Part shown: in pieces, positions 44,547 through 54,198 of the stretch
How the letters are laid out: each line of letters begins with the position of its first letter
How positions within the stretch are numbered: position 1 is the first letter of the stretch
Source: Rhodanobacter sp. MP7CTX1
Lineage (GTDB): Bacteria > Pseudomonadota > Gammaproteobacteria > Xanthomonadales > Rhodanobacteraceae
Direction of reading: 5' to 3'
NCBI RefSeq assembly: GCF_014205795.1
Contig: NZ_JACHCN010000004.1
Location: 300,510 to 364,509, forward strand
Length of the DNA: 64,000 bases
Translations under genes and position numbers: made by a program
Notes under the pieces: model-generated
What the model was told of the DNA's origin: nothing
The model's database searches: none
What the model saw: the letters and a program-made list of their open reading frames with translations, nothing else

Positions 44547-45524
44547 ATGACCCTTTCGGTCGCCGTGCTGATGGACCCCATCGGCGCGATCAAGATAGCC
44601 AAGGACAGCACCTTTGCCATGCTGCTGGAGGCCCAGCGCCGCGGTCACGAGTTGCACTATTTCGAGCAGGGCGACCTGGCACTGCGCAATGGCGAACCCT
44701 GGGCGCGGATCGCGCCGTTGAGCGTTCGCGAGGACCCGCAAGGCTGGTACACGCTCGCACCGGCACAGTGGCGCGACCTGCGCGAGCTCGACGTGGTGCT
44801 GATGCGCAAGGATCCGCCGGTCGACGCGCAGTTCATCTACGACAGCATGGTGCTGGAAGCCGCCCAGCGCGGCGGCGTGGCCGTGATCAACGATCCGCGG
44901 GCGCTGCGCGACTGCAACGAGAAACTGTTTGCACTGGAGTTCCCGCAATGCATCGCGCCAACCCTGGTCGCGCGCGATGCAGGCGAACTGCGCCGGTTCA
45001 CCAAGGAGCACGGCGAGGTGGTGCTGAAACCCCTGGATGGCATGGGCGGACGCGGCATCTTCCGGGTCAAGGCCGGCGACAGCAACCTCAACTCGATGCT
45101 GGAAACCCTGATCGGCGGGGGTGCGCACGGCGAAGGCCGGCAGCTGACCATTGCGCAGAAGTACCTGCCGGAGATCAGCGCTGGCGACAAACGTATCCTG
45201 GTTGTCGACGGCGAGCCGGTGCCTTATGCGCTGGCCCGCATCCCCCAGGGCGACGAGTTTCGCGGCAATCTCGCCGCCGGTGGACGTGGTGAAGGCGTGC
45301 CGCTGTCGGACCGCGATCGCTGGATCGTGGACCAGGTGGCCCCGGAACTGCGCCGGCGCGGGCTGCTTTTTGTCGGGCTGGACGTCATCGGCGACTACCT
45401 GACCGAGATCAACGTCACATCCCCGACCTGTGTACGCGAACTGGACGCCCAGTTCGGGCTTAACATTGCGGGCCAGCTGTTCGACGTCATCGAGCAGCAC
45501 GTCATCGGAAATCGCAACGCGTGA
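44547..45524 (+). CDS. gshB: Glutathione synthetase
   Basis: 325 residues, ATP-grasp enzyme adding glycine to gamma-glutamylcysteine. Characteristic: VLMDPIGAIKIAKDSTFAMLLEAQRRGH, LMRKDPPVDAQFIYDSMVLE, NDPRALRDCNEKLFALEFP, VVLKPLDGMGGRGIFRV, and NLAAGGRGEGVPLSDRD near the metal site. The ATG at 44547 has GGAGA upstream and gives the usual N-terminus. It overlaps the tonB-family gene by four bases (GTGA). The gshB-pilG divergence is conserved in Pseudomonas. Confidence 0.97.
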   Translation: MTLSVAVLMDPIGAIKIAKDSTFAMLLEAQRRGHELHYFEQGDLALRNGEPWARIAPLSVREDPQGWYTLAPAQWRDLRELDVVLMRKDPPVDAQFIYDSMVLEAAQRGGVAVINDPRALRDCNEKLFALEFPQCIAPTLVARDAGELRRFTKEHGEVVLKPLDGMGGRGIFRVKAGDSNLNSMLETLIGGGAHGEGRQLTIAQKYLPEISAGDKRILVVDGEPVPYALARIPQGDEFRGNLAAGGRGEGVPLSDRDRWIVDQVAPELRRRGLLFVGLDVIGDYLTEINVTSPTCVRELDAQFGLNIAGQLFDVIEQHVIGNRNA

Positions 45525-46414
45525 GCACCCCCGCAACTGCTGTACCCCTGAGCCCCGCGCCGGTCCCGTCGGCGCCTGACCCGATCAGCGCCACCCTGCT
45601 GTTTTCGCTGCTGCTGCATGGCGTGCTGTTGATGGGCATCACGTTCCACTTCGCCAAGCTCGCACCCAGCCTGCCGACGCTGGATGTGACGCTGGTCAAC
45701 GTGGCCAATCAGGAAGCGCCGGACAAGGCGGACTTCCTGGCGCAGGCGAACAATCGCGGTGGCGGCCAGAGCGATCATGCGGCACGGCCATCGGAGATGT
45801 TTTCCGGCGCCCTGCCCCGTCCGGACCCGGGCACCGCGGCCGAATCGGTGGAAGCCAGCACGCCCCAGCCGCGGGAGGCTACGCCGACGCGAATGGTGAC
45901 GACGACCGGCGCAACCAACTTCAGCGTGTCCAGTGACACAGCGCAAACTCAGGTCGACCCGCAGGATCAAACCCCGACCGCAGCCGACTTGAAGCAACAA
46001 CAGGCGATCGCCCAGCTGGCGGCCGAGGTGCGCGAGAAGAAAGCGGCCTATGCCAAGCGACCGAAGGTCAAATACCTCACGGCCAGCACCAAGGAGTACG
46101 CCTTTGCGGCCTACATGCGCGGCTGGTCCGACCGCGTCGAACGCGTCGGCAATCTCAACTACCCCGAGGAAGCCCGTCGCCGCGGCCTGCACGGAGACGT
46201 GTTGCTCACGGTGGTGCTCAATCTGGACGGCAGCATCAAGAGCATCGAAGTGATCCAGAGCTCCGGCGAGCATTTACTGGACGCTGCCGCCGAACGCATT
46301 GTGCGACTGGCGGCACCGTTCCCGCCGGCACCGCAAAGCGGCGAACACGTGGACGAGCTCAATATCACCCGTACCTGGGAATTCGAGCCTAAAAACGTGC
46401 TGCAAACGCGCTGA
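45521..46414 (+). CDS. tonB: TonB-family energy transducer
   Basis: 297 residues with a GTG start overlapping gshB. One N-terminal membrane anchor (SATLLFSLLLHGVLLMGITFHF), a Pro/Thr/Gln-rich periplasmic spacer, a helical segment (QQQAIAQLAAEVREKKAAYAKRPKVKYL), and a C-terminal TonB domain at about 205-290 (GNLNYPEEARRRGLHGDVLLTVVLNLDGSIKSIEVIQSSGEHLLDAAA). In P. aeruginosa the same position holds tonB3, which is linked to twitching motility. An identical role here is inferred from position only. Confidence 0.9.
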   Translation: MSTPATAVPLSPAPVPSAPDPISATLLFSLLLHGVLLMGITFHFAKLAPSLPTLDVTLVNVANQEAPDKADFLAQANNRGGGQSDHAARPSEMFSGALPRPDPGTAAESVEASTPQPREATPTRMVTTTGATNFSVSSDTAQTQVDPQDQTPTAADLKQQQAIAQLAAEVREKKAAYAKRPKVKYLTASTKEYAFAAYMRGWSDRVERVGNLNYPEEARRRGLHGDVLLTVVLNLDGSIKSIEVIQSSGEHLLDAAAERIVRLAAPFPPAPQSGEHVDELNITRTWEFEPKNVLQTR

Positions 46415-46430
46415 CAGCCAAGTCTGGCGC

Positions 46431-46515
46431 AGGCTGGGGTGAGCGAAGCGATGCCCAACAGATGCCTCATGCACCCCCGCAGGGACGTTGGGCATCGCTT
46501 CGCTCACCCCAACCT
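46431..46515. repeat. Palindromic repeat family 2, clean copy
   Basis: Arms of about 29 bases, nearly perfect: GGGGTGAGCGAAGCGATGCC and inverse GGCATCGCTTCGCTCACCCC, with extensions AGGCT / AACCT, loop about 27 bases. It starts 16 bases after the tonB stop. It may act as a transcription barrier between the gshB-tonB and yqgE-ruvX units. Confidence 0.88.
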
Positions 46516-46596
46516 ACGCCCCGCTATGTCCCACGGCCCGCGCAACTTGCGCTCCTACGACATGCGGCGCGCCCGCAACGCGCCTACAATGCGCGC

Positions 46597-47166
46597 ATGA
46601 CCGCCGTGCAACCCTCGACCTTGACCGGGCATTTCCTGATCGCCATGCCGAATCTGGCCGATCCGCCGTTCTCGCGCGGCGTCGCGTTGCTTTGCCAGCA
46701 CGATGAGAATGGCGCGGTGGGACTACTGGTGAACCAGCTGTCCGAATACCGGTTTGGCGACGTGCTGGCGCAGATGCGACTGGACTGCGTGGACAGCGAA
46801 CTTGCCGACGCGCCCGTACTCATCGGCGGCCCGGTGCAACAGGAGCGCGGTTTCGTGCTGCACCGCGAGCCCGGTTACTGGGAAGCCAGTTACCGCATCA
46901 ACACCGAATGGTCAGTCACCACCTCGCGCGACATCCTGGTCGCGATGGCCGCGGGTGAAGGCCCGCGCCAGGCCGTCATGGCGCTCGGTTATGCGGGCTG
47001 GGACGCCGGTCAGCTGGAGCAGGAGCTGATGGCCAACGCATGGCTCACCACCGAGGCCTGCGGCCGGGTGGTGTTCGATACCCCGCTGGAGGAACGCTGG
47101 AGCGCCGCCGCCGGGCTGGTCGGCGTCGACCCGCGACAGCTGTCCGGTTACGCGGGCCACGCATGA
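46597..47166 (+). CDS. yqgE: YqgE/AlgH family protein
   Basis: 189 residues, UPF0301. LTGHFLIAMPNLADPPFSRGVALLCQHDENGAVGLLVNQ is the family start; VLIGGPVQQERGFVLHRE, ALGYAGWDAGQLEQELMANAWL and the C-terminal AAAGLVGVDPRQLSGYAGHA complete it. The molecular role is unknown although conserved next to ruvX. The ATG at 46597 is used; a longer frame runs back into the repeat element. The stop overlaps the ruvX start (ATGA). Confidence 0.95.
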   Translation: MTAVQPSTLTGHFLIAMPNLADPPFSRGVALLCQHDENGAVGLLVNQLSEYRFGDVLAQMRLDCVDSELADAPVLIGGPVQQERGFVLHREPGYWEASYRINTEWSVTTSRDILVAMAAGEGPRQAVMALGYAGWDAGQLEQELMANAWLTTEACGRVVFDTPLEERWSAAAGLVGVDPRQLSGYAGHA

Positions 47167-47612
47167 GTTGTGTGCTCGGTTTCGATGTTGGCAGCCGACT
47201 GACTGGCGTGGCCGTAGGCAATACATTCACCGCCAGCGCGCGGGCGCTGACCACGATCACGATGCGGGACGGCGAACCGGACTGGAGCAGGCTCGATACC
47301 CTGCACAAGGAGTGGCTGCCTGACACCCTGGTGGTTGGCCTGCCGCTGACCCTCGATGGCGCCGAACAACCCGCCAGCCGCAATGCACGCCGCTTTGCCA
47401 CCCAGCTGCAGCAGCGCTTTGGCGTGCCGGTGGTGTTTGTCGATGAACGTCATAGCTCGCAGGACGCCGCGCATCGCTTCGCCGCCGCCCGCGCCGCGGG
47501 GCTGAAGCGGCGGCGCGATGCCGCCACGATCGATGCCGAAGCCGCCGCGGTCATCCTGGAGCGCTGGCTGATCGAAGCTCCCACGCCCGCACCGGGCACG
47601 CTCGAACGCTGA
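47163..47612 (+). CDS. ruvX: Holliday junction resolvase-like / pre-16S rRNA nuclease (YqgF)
   Basis: 149 residues, RNase H-like fold. LGFDVGSRLTGVAVGN carries the first catalytic aspartate, VVGLPLTLDG the next strand, VVFVDERHSSQDA the glutamate, and DAATIDAEAAAVILERWL the C-terminal aspartate helix. In E. coli the protein finishes the 5' end of 16S rRNA. It is coupled to yqgE by a four-base overlap; pyrB follows after 43 bases. Confidence 0.95.
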   Translation: MSCVLGFDVGSRLTGVAVGNTFTASARALTTITMRDGEPDWSRLDTLHKEWLPDTLVVGLPLTLDGAEQPASRNARRFATQLQQRFGVPVVFVDERHSSQDAAHRFAAARAAGLKRRRDAATIDAEAAAVILERWLIEAPTPAPGTLER

Positions 47613-47655
47613 ACACCCACCTTATTCCTTGCAAACCAGCCGAAATGAGCCCTCG

Positions 47656-48582
47656 ATGAGCCCTCGCCTGCGCCACCTCACCACCCTGGAAAACCTGCCG
47701 CGCGCCACCATCGAGCGCCTGCTCGACCGCGCCGAAGCGCTGCGCGATGCCTGTGCACACGGCACCCGCAAGCTTGACGTACTGACTGGGCGCACCGTGC
47801 TGAACCTGTTCTTCGAGCCCTCCACGCGCACCCGCACGTCGTTCGAGCTGGCAGCGCGCCGGCTCGGCGCCGATGTGATCAATTTCGACATCGGCTTTTC
47901 CTCCACCAGCAAGGGTGAGGAACTCCTCGACACCCTGCACACGCTCGAAGCCATGCACCTGGACGCGATCATCGTGCGGCACAAGCACTCGGGCACGCCG
48001 GAGGAGCTGGTGCATCACGCGATGAGTGGCGTTTCGGTGATCAACGCGGGCGACGGCAACCGCGCGCACCCCACCCAAGGTCTGCTGGACGCTTTGACGA
48101 TTCGCCAGCATCGGCCGGATTTCGAGAATCTCACGGTGGTGATCTCTGGCGACATCCGGCATTCGCGAGTGGCGCGTTCGGATATCCACGCGTTGACCAC
48201 CCTGGGCGTGAAGGAAATTCGCCTGTGCGGGCCAGCCTCGCTGATGCCGGAGCCGGACGAATTTCCGCACGTCCTTCACATCGACGATTTCGACCAGGCG
48301 ATCGGTGGTGCCGATGCCGTCATCATGCTGCGCCTGCAAAAAGAACGGATGGCGTCGACCGACCTGCCCGACGAAGCGGCGTATTTCAGCCGCTACGGCC
48401 TCGATCAGCGACGCCTGGCGCTCGCCGCGAAGGGTTGTCTGGTGATGCACCCTGGCCCGATCAACCGCGGTATCGAGATTGCCTCGGACGTGGCCGATGG
48501 TGCGCAGTCGCGCATCCTCGAACAAGTCGGCAACGGCGTGTTCGTACGCATGGCCGTACTGAACGAAGTGCTCGCCCGCTAA
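47656..48582 (+). CDS. pyrB: Aspartate carbamoyltransferase catalytic subunit
   Basis: 308 residues. It forms carbamoyl-aspartate, the first committed step of pyrimidine synthesis. FFEPSTRTRTSFELAARRLGADVINF is the carbamoyl-phosphate site; GDGNRAHPTQGLLDALTI, VVISGDIRHSRVARSDI, MLRLQKERM and HPGPINRGIEI bind aspartate and close the site. The ATG at 47656 is chosen over a TTG 27 bases upstream. In Pseudomonas, pyrR lies between ruvX and pyrB; it is absent here. No pyrC-like gene follows, so the catalytic subunit stands alone, followed by hairpins. Confidence 0.96.
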   Translation: MSPRLRHLTTLENLPRATIERLLDRAEALRDACAHGTRKLDVLTGRTVLNLFFEPSTRTRTSFELAARRLGADVINFDIGFSSTSKGEELLDTLHTLEAMHLDAIIVRHKHSGTPEELVHHAMSGVSVINAGDGNRAHPTQGLLDALTIRQHRPDFENLTVVISGDIRHSRVARSDIHALTTLGVKEIRLCGPASLMPEPDEFPHVLHIDDFDQAIGGADAVIMLRLQKERMASTDLPDEAAYFSRYGLDQRRLALAAKGCLVMHPGPINRGIEIASDVADGAQSRILEQVGNGVFVRMAVLNEVLAR

Positions 48583-48608
48583 GCACACCACGACTGAATT
48601 CCTGAAAA

Positions 48609-48644
48609 GCCGCGGGCATTCATCCGCGCACGAATGCCCGCGGC
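48609..48644 (+). terminator. GC-rich hairpin after pyrB
   Basis: GCCGCGGGCATTC and GAATGCCCGCGGC form a perfect 13-bp stem with a ten-base loop, 26 bases after the pyrB stop. No T-run follows, so it may be an attenuating or mRNA-stabilising hairpin rather than a full intrinsic terminator. Confidence 0.6.
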
Positions 48645-48722
48645 GAGCGCGCCCGCATCCACGCGATTGGTGCCGGAGTTCATATCGAAGTCAGGGCCCT
48701 GGCAAACACCGGCCAGCTCGAA

Positions 48723-48776
48723 GTGAGCCGGAATTTCCAGCTCTCAGCGGGGGAGTTTCGGCTCACCGCTTTTTTT
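48723..48776 (+). terminator. Rho-independent terminator-like structure
   Basis: GTGAGCCG and CGGCTCAC pair over a 28-base interior that has its own CTC/GAG pairing, followed after CGC by seven T. It would stop read-through from pyrB or end a small transcript starting after the first hairpin. Confidence 0.6.
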
Positions 48777-48925
48777 ACGCCCCGTTTATAGGCCGCGCCC
48801 GGGCAGCGGCCCCGCCTTTCGCGCATCCCGTTATCCCACCTCTTTTTCCCGGGTTGACGCGCCGCAACAACCCGTAAAGCGGGCATAATATGGCGCGCAA
48901 CATTCACCAAGGCAGGGGATCAACG

Positions 48926-50716
48926 ATGCGATCGACGACGCGCTTCATCGCGCTGGGCTTTGCCGGCGTCATGCTGGCGGCTTGCGGACACAAGGACAAA
49001 GATGCTCCGCTGGCCTTCGTACCGGCGGACACGCCCTACGTCGTCGCCAACCTGGACGTACTCGATGACAACACCCGCAAGGCATTGCTTGCCCAGGCCG
49101 ATGCGCAGTTGCCGTCCCAGCTGGCCCAGCTCAATGCCGCCGCCGACCAGATGGCGATCAAGGACCCCGACGGGGCCCGTCTGCTGCGCGCGCTCGGTGC
49201 CGAGTTCAACGGCAAGAGCGTCGAGACCTTTGCCCAGAATGCAGGCCTGGATCTCAAGGGGCACTCGGCGTTCTACGGGCAGGGCCTGTCACCCGTCCTG
49301 CGTTTCGAACTGAGCGATCCGAAAGCGTTCGAAGGTTTCATCGGCCGGCTTGAGACTGCGTATGGCAAGAAGCTCGATGTCGCCAGCATCGGCGGCCAGA
49401 GCTATCGCAAATACGCGTTCGCCACGTCGGGCACCGAGGTGATTCTGGCGATGGTCGGCAAACAGGCCGTGGTTTCGCTGTTGCCCGCCGACACCACGCC
49501 GACCCTGCTGCGCCAGGCGCTTGGCCTGGATCGACCGCAAAAGAACCTGCAGGACGATGGCCGCCTGGCGAACCTGGCCAAGGACAAGGGTTACCAGAAG
49601 TGGCTGGTTGGCGACCTCGACCTGACCCGCGCATTGCCGCTGGCGATGGGCGGCAAGGATCCACTGTTCAGCGCCATCCTCAAGGCGCATGCCGAGGCCA
49701 TCTCGGCCAAGACCGGCGAGCCCGTCGCGAACCAGTTGCAGACCTCACCCAGCTGCGCCGTCGAGGCCGGGCGCATTGCCGCCCGGGCACCTGCCGTGAG
49801 TTTCGGCTACACCCAGCTGGATGTCGGGCATCAGGACGTGCGCTTTGATGTGGCACTGGCCGATGACATCAGCAAGGCGTTCGCCGGGCTCGAAGTGAAG
49901 ATGCCTGGATTGGGCAGCACCGGAACCGCGCCATTTGACCTGAGCCTCGCACTGCCGGTCGCACCGCTGCGCACGTTCTGGTTGGCACAGGCCGATGCCG
50001 TAGCCGCCAAGCCATTCACCTGCCCGGCGCTGACCGATCTCAACGACAGCTTTGCCAAGCTCGGCCCGAGCATGCAGAAAGCGGCAATTCCGCCGTTCGG
50101 CGACATGCTCGGCCTGCGCATCGCGTTGGACACGCTTGCGCCTGGCCAGAACGGCGGCCTGCCGAAGTTCACAGGCCGCATCGTGCTGGGTACCAACAAC
50201 CCGGCAGGTTTGCTGGCTATGGGGCAGATGATGGTCTCTGCATTGGCCCAGCTGAAGGTCACCACCGATGGCAAGCCGCAGCCGTTGCCGAAAGACATGA
50301 CCGCCATGCTGGAACAGCCGGCCTGGATCGCGATGAGCGACAAGGCGCTCGCGCTCGGCGTGGGCGCCGGTGAGGACGCCAAGCTCGGCGACACCCTGGC
50401 TGCTCCTACCGGCGATGCCGGCCGCATGACCCGCATGCATCTCAGTGGCGCGATGTACCTGGACTGGCTGCAGCTGATGGAGCAGAAGGCCGACAGCCTG
50501 GCCGCAGCCACCGCTGCGATCAACAAGAGCGACGAACCTTCACTCGATAACGACAGCAGCACCGACGATGCAACCCAGGCCGCCGCCAATGTAGCGCGCT
50601 CGAAGGCGCAGTTCGCCGCCATGAAATCCCAGGCGGAACGCGTCAACACCATCGATGCCGAAATGCACGTCGACGACAACGGTATGGTGATCACCAGCCA
50701 GACCGCTTTGAAGTAA
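48926..50716 (+). CDS. Large lipoprotein of unknown function
   Basis: 596 residues from the ATG at 48926, preceded by AGGCAGGGGA. The lipobox is MLAAC (Cys at about 20) in a typical signal. The mature protein starts HKDKDAPLAFVPADTPYVVANLDVLDD and alternates predicted beta-strands and helices, with phrases such as LSPVLRFELSDPKAFEGFIGRLE and EVILAMVGKQAVVSLLP that recall DUF3352-like proteins. A helical, charged tail follows about residue 520. I do not know its function. It ends at a strong terminator, so it is probably transcribed alone. Confidence 0.85.
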   Translation: MRSTTRFIALGFAGVMLAACGHKDKDAPLAFVPADTPYVVANLDVLDDNTRKALLAQADAQLPSQLAQLNAAADQMAIKDPDGARLLRALGAEFNGKSVETFAQNAGLDLKGHSAFYGQGLSPVLRFELSDPKAFEGFIGRLETAYGKKLDVASIGGQSYRKYAFATSGTEVILAMVGKQAVVSLLPADTTPTLLRQALGLDRPQKNLQDDGRLANLAKDKGYQKWLVGDLDLTRALPLAMGGKDPLFSAILKAHAEAISAKTGEPVANQLQTSPSCAVEAGRIAARAPAVSFGYTQLDVGHQDVRFDVALADDISKAFAGLEVKMPGLGSTGTAPFDLSLALPVAPLRTFWLAQADAVAAKPFTCPALTDLNDSFAKLGPSMQKAAIPPFGDMLGLRIALDTLAPGQNGGLPKFTGRIVLGTNNPAGLLAMGQMMVSALAQLKVTTDGKPQPLPKDMTAMLEQPAWIAMSDKALALGVGAGEDAKLGDTLAAPTGDAGRMTRMHLSGAMYLDWLQLMEQKADSLAAATAAINKSDEPSLDNDSSTDDATQAAANVARSKAQFAAMKSQAERVNTIDAEMHVDDNGMVITSQTALK

Positions 50717-50747
50717 CGCAGCATCTGACACGGGTAGTACCGGATGC

Positions 50748-50785
50748 AAAAAAAGACGGGGCGCTCTGGCGCCCCGTCTTTTTTT
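50748..50785 (+). terminator. Strong Rho-independent terminator
   Basis: GACGGGGCGC (50755-50764), loop TCTG, GCGCCCCGTC (50769-50778), with an A-run before and seven T after. The symmetrical A/T flanks would let it work in both directions. It lies 31 bases after the lipoprotein gene stop. Confidence 0.93.
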
Positions 50786-50945
50786 CATGTGCGTGGCTGT
50801 GTCGAACGCCACGCCAACATCGCCATAACCTCCCCTTCGCGTCCCCATAAGCGCTTGCTGAACCGTTACCTCGCACGGCCACGCGATATTCACGTAGCAG
50901 CTGTTGTCATCGTTCGCACACCCTCACCGCTCAAGGAGATTGCCC

Positions 50946-51350
50946 ATGCGTACCCCTTCGATGATTCGCAACAGCATGTTTGCCGCTGGCCTGGTGATCG
51001 CTTTCGCAGCGGTGCCGTTTGGCCAGGTGGCAGCGCAGGACTCGACTGCCCCGATGTCGAGTTCGTCTACCAGCGAGACTGGCGATGCATGGATCACCAC
51101 CAAGGTGAAATCCGAATTCACCACGACCAAAGGGATCAGCTCCACCGATATTTCAGTAACCACCACGGATGGCAAGGTGACGTTGACCGGCACGGCGACC
51201 AGCAGTCATGAAAAATCAAAGGCTGTCAGTGTTGCCAAGAAGGTCAAGGGCGTGAAGAGTGTCGACGCTACTGGCCTGACTGTTACTCCTTCAACGTCGA
51301 ACAGCATGAAGTCGTCGATGCCGGCTTCGAGCTCGACCAGCGGCCACTGA
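50946..51350 (+). CDS. Secreted BON-domain protein
   Basis: 134 residues with a signal peptide (MIRNSMFAAGLVIAFAAVPFGQVAA). The mature protein has one BON domain at about 48-113: DAWITTKVKSEFTTTKGISSTDISVTTTDGKVTLTGTATSSHEKSKAVSVAKKVKGVKSV. A Ser/Met-rich tail follows. BON domains bind membranes or solutes; OsmY-like proteins are induced by envelope or osmotic stress. AAGGAGA precedes the ATG. It is transcribed alone and ends at a hairpin shared with convergent pilU. Confidence 0.92.
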   Translation: MRTPSMIRNSMFAAGLVIAFAAVPFGQVAAQDSTAPMSSSSTSETGDAWITTKVKSEFTTTKGISSTDISVTTTDGKVTLTGTATSSHEKSKAVSVAKKVKGVKSVDATGLTVTPSTSNSMKSSMPASSSTSGH

Positions 51351-51393
51351 GCAAAGATCAGCCGCGTCATCGTTGACGCGAGCTAGCGAAAAC

Positions 51394-51422
51394 GAAGAAG
51401 GGGCCCCACGGGCCCCTTCTTC
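51394..51422. terminator. Bidirectional terminator-like hairpin
   Basis: GAAGAAGGGGCC and GGCCCCTTCTTC form a perfect 12-bp stem with a five-base loop between the convergent BON and pilU genes. The pyrimidine-rich 3' side is TTCTTCTC rather than a pure T-run; the same holds on the other strand. Confidence 0.75.
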
Positions 51423-51450
51423 TCTCGTCTGCGCATGGCGCGTTGTAGAT

Positions 51451-52623
<1,173 letters not shown>

Positions 52624-52796
52624 GGTTCTACTCCCGAATTGTGGAACGGCGTATCGAGGTCAGCTTGACCGGATCCCCATGCCATCCTGGGCATGACGGT
52701 CGCGTTCGGGTGATGTGGCAGCGCATATACCGCGTGAAAAATATAGCGCTAAAACCGACGTCCCACCGTGAATTAGTTCCTCGATGACGATTCCGT

Positions 52797-53834
52797 TTAC
52801 TTGAAGCTGTCCTTGTTCTTGGCATAGCTCGACGCCTGCTGCCGCGTCACCAGACCGCGCTTGACCAGATCCTGCAGGCACTGATCCAGCGTCTGCATGC
52901 CGAACTGCTGACCGGTCTGGATCGACGAATACATCTGCGCCACCTTGTCCTCGCGGATCAGGTTGCGGATCGCCGGGATGCCGACCATGATTTCGTGCGC
53001 TGCAATACGTCCGCCGCCGACCTTTTTCAGCAACGACTGCGAGACGACCGCGCGCAGCGATTCGGACAGCATCGAACGCACCATCGGCTTTTCGCCGGCG
53101 GGAAACACGTCGATGATGCGGTCAATGGTCTTGGCCGCCGAGCTGGTATGCACGGTCGCGAACACCAGATGCCCGGTTTCAGCAGCGGTCAACGCGAGTC
53201 GAATGGTCTCCAGATCGCGCAGCTCGCCGACCAGGATGAAGTCCGGATCCTCGCGCAGCGCCGAGCGCAGGGCCTCGTTGAAACCCAGCGTGTCGCGGTG
53301 AATTTCGCGCTGGTTGACCAGGCACTTCTGCGACGTATGCACAAACTCGATCGGATCCTCGATCGTGAGCATGTGGCCGTATTCGTTCTTGTTGATGTGG
53401 TCGACCATCGCCGCCAGCGTAGTCGATTTGCCCGAACCGGTCGGGCCGGTCACCAGGATCAACCCCTGCGGCTGCTCGATCAGCTCCTTGAAGATGCGCG
53501 GGGCACCCAGGTCTTCCAGCGTCAGCACCTCGGACGGAATGGTGCGGAACACCGCGCCAGCGCCACGGTTCTGATTGAACGCGTTGACGCGGAAGCGCGC
53601 CAGACCGGGAATCTCGAACGAGAAGTCGGTCTCGTAGAACTCTTCGTAATCGCGCCGCTGCTTGTCCGACATGATGTCGTAGATCAGCGAGTGCACCTGC
53701 TTGTGTTCAAGCGCGGGGATGTTGATGCGGCGCACATCGCCGTCAACACGAATCATCGGCGGCAGACCTGCGGACAAATGCAAGTCCGAGGCCTTGTTCT
53801 TCACCGAGAAGGCAAGCAGTTCGGCAATGTCCAT
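52797..53834 (-). CDS. pilT: Pilus retraction ATPase PilT
   Basis: 345 residues, the normal PilT length. MDIAELLAFSVKNKASDLHLSAGLPPM opens it; Walker A TGPTGSGKSTTLAAMVDHIN, Asp box TIEDPIEFVH, Walker B PDFILVGELRDLETIRLALTAAETGHLVFATVHT, and the AIRNLIREDKVAQMYS motif typical of PilT. It depolymerises type IV pili, giving twitching motility, and is the output machine of the Pil-Chp system encoded 9 kb upstream. Confidence 0.97.
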   Translation of the reverse strand: MDIAELLAFSVKNKASDLHLSAGLPPMIRVDGDVRRINIPALEHKQVHSLIYDIMSDKQRRDYEEFYETDFSFEIPGLARFRVNAFNQNRGAGAVFRTIPSEVLTLEDLGAPRIFKELIEQPQGLILVTGPTGSGKSTTLAAMVDHINKNEYGHMLTIEDPIEFVHTSQKCLVNQREIHRDTLGFNEALRSALREDPDFILVGELRDLETIRLALTAAETGHLVFATVHTSSAAKTIDRIIDVFPAGEKPMVRSMLSESLRAVVSQSLLKKVGGGRIAAHEIMVGIPAIRNLIREDKVAQMYSSIQTGQQFGMQTLDQCLQDLVKRGLVTRQQASSYAKNKDSFK

Positions 53835-54198
53835 CTATCGTTCCCCTCAACCGATCGTCTGGATGGCATGAATTGGATGCCGCAACGGGGGGTGGACGAA
53901 GTTCGCAGGTGCAGTGCGCCGTAACGCATGGCGCGGACGCCATCGGAACACCTGAACGAAAATACCCGAATCCCCCTTGCAGCCGCGTCGATACTACTCG
54001 CGCAACGGGTCATGCGGCCAGTCTTTCCCGTTCTCGAAATGCGAACCACCGCCACGGTTTGCGTGGTCGATGGAGAAATGCGCCATACCGCCGGTGCTGC
54101 AGTCATTGCCGGGGCCTGCGCATTTCCGCGGGCAACCCCGCTACGCTGTCGCGCCCGCTCCCGCTAAGGTAGCGCTCTGGATCGTTCGAGGAACCCGC
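53835..54198. other. Divergent gap between pilT and proC
   Basis: 364 bases. In pseudomonads yggS lies between pilT and proC; here I find no yggS-like reading frame in any frame. An open frame joined to proC from 53977 lacks homology. The region must hold promoters for pilT and proC; no clear elements were seen. Confidence 0.55.

Larger units (their letters stand above)
48583..48925. other. Gap after pyrB with two hairpins
   Basis: 343 bases without a gene. It contains a 13-bp GC stem at 48609-48644 and a stem followed by seven T at 48723-48776 (both listed). The 78 bases between them could be transcribed as a small RNA ending at the second hairpin, but I see no firm promoter. TTGACG at 48854 and CATAAT at 48884 are spaced too widely for a standard promoter of the downstream gene. 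Confidence 0.5.
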
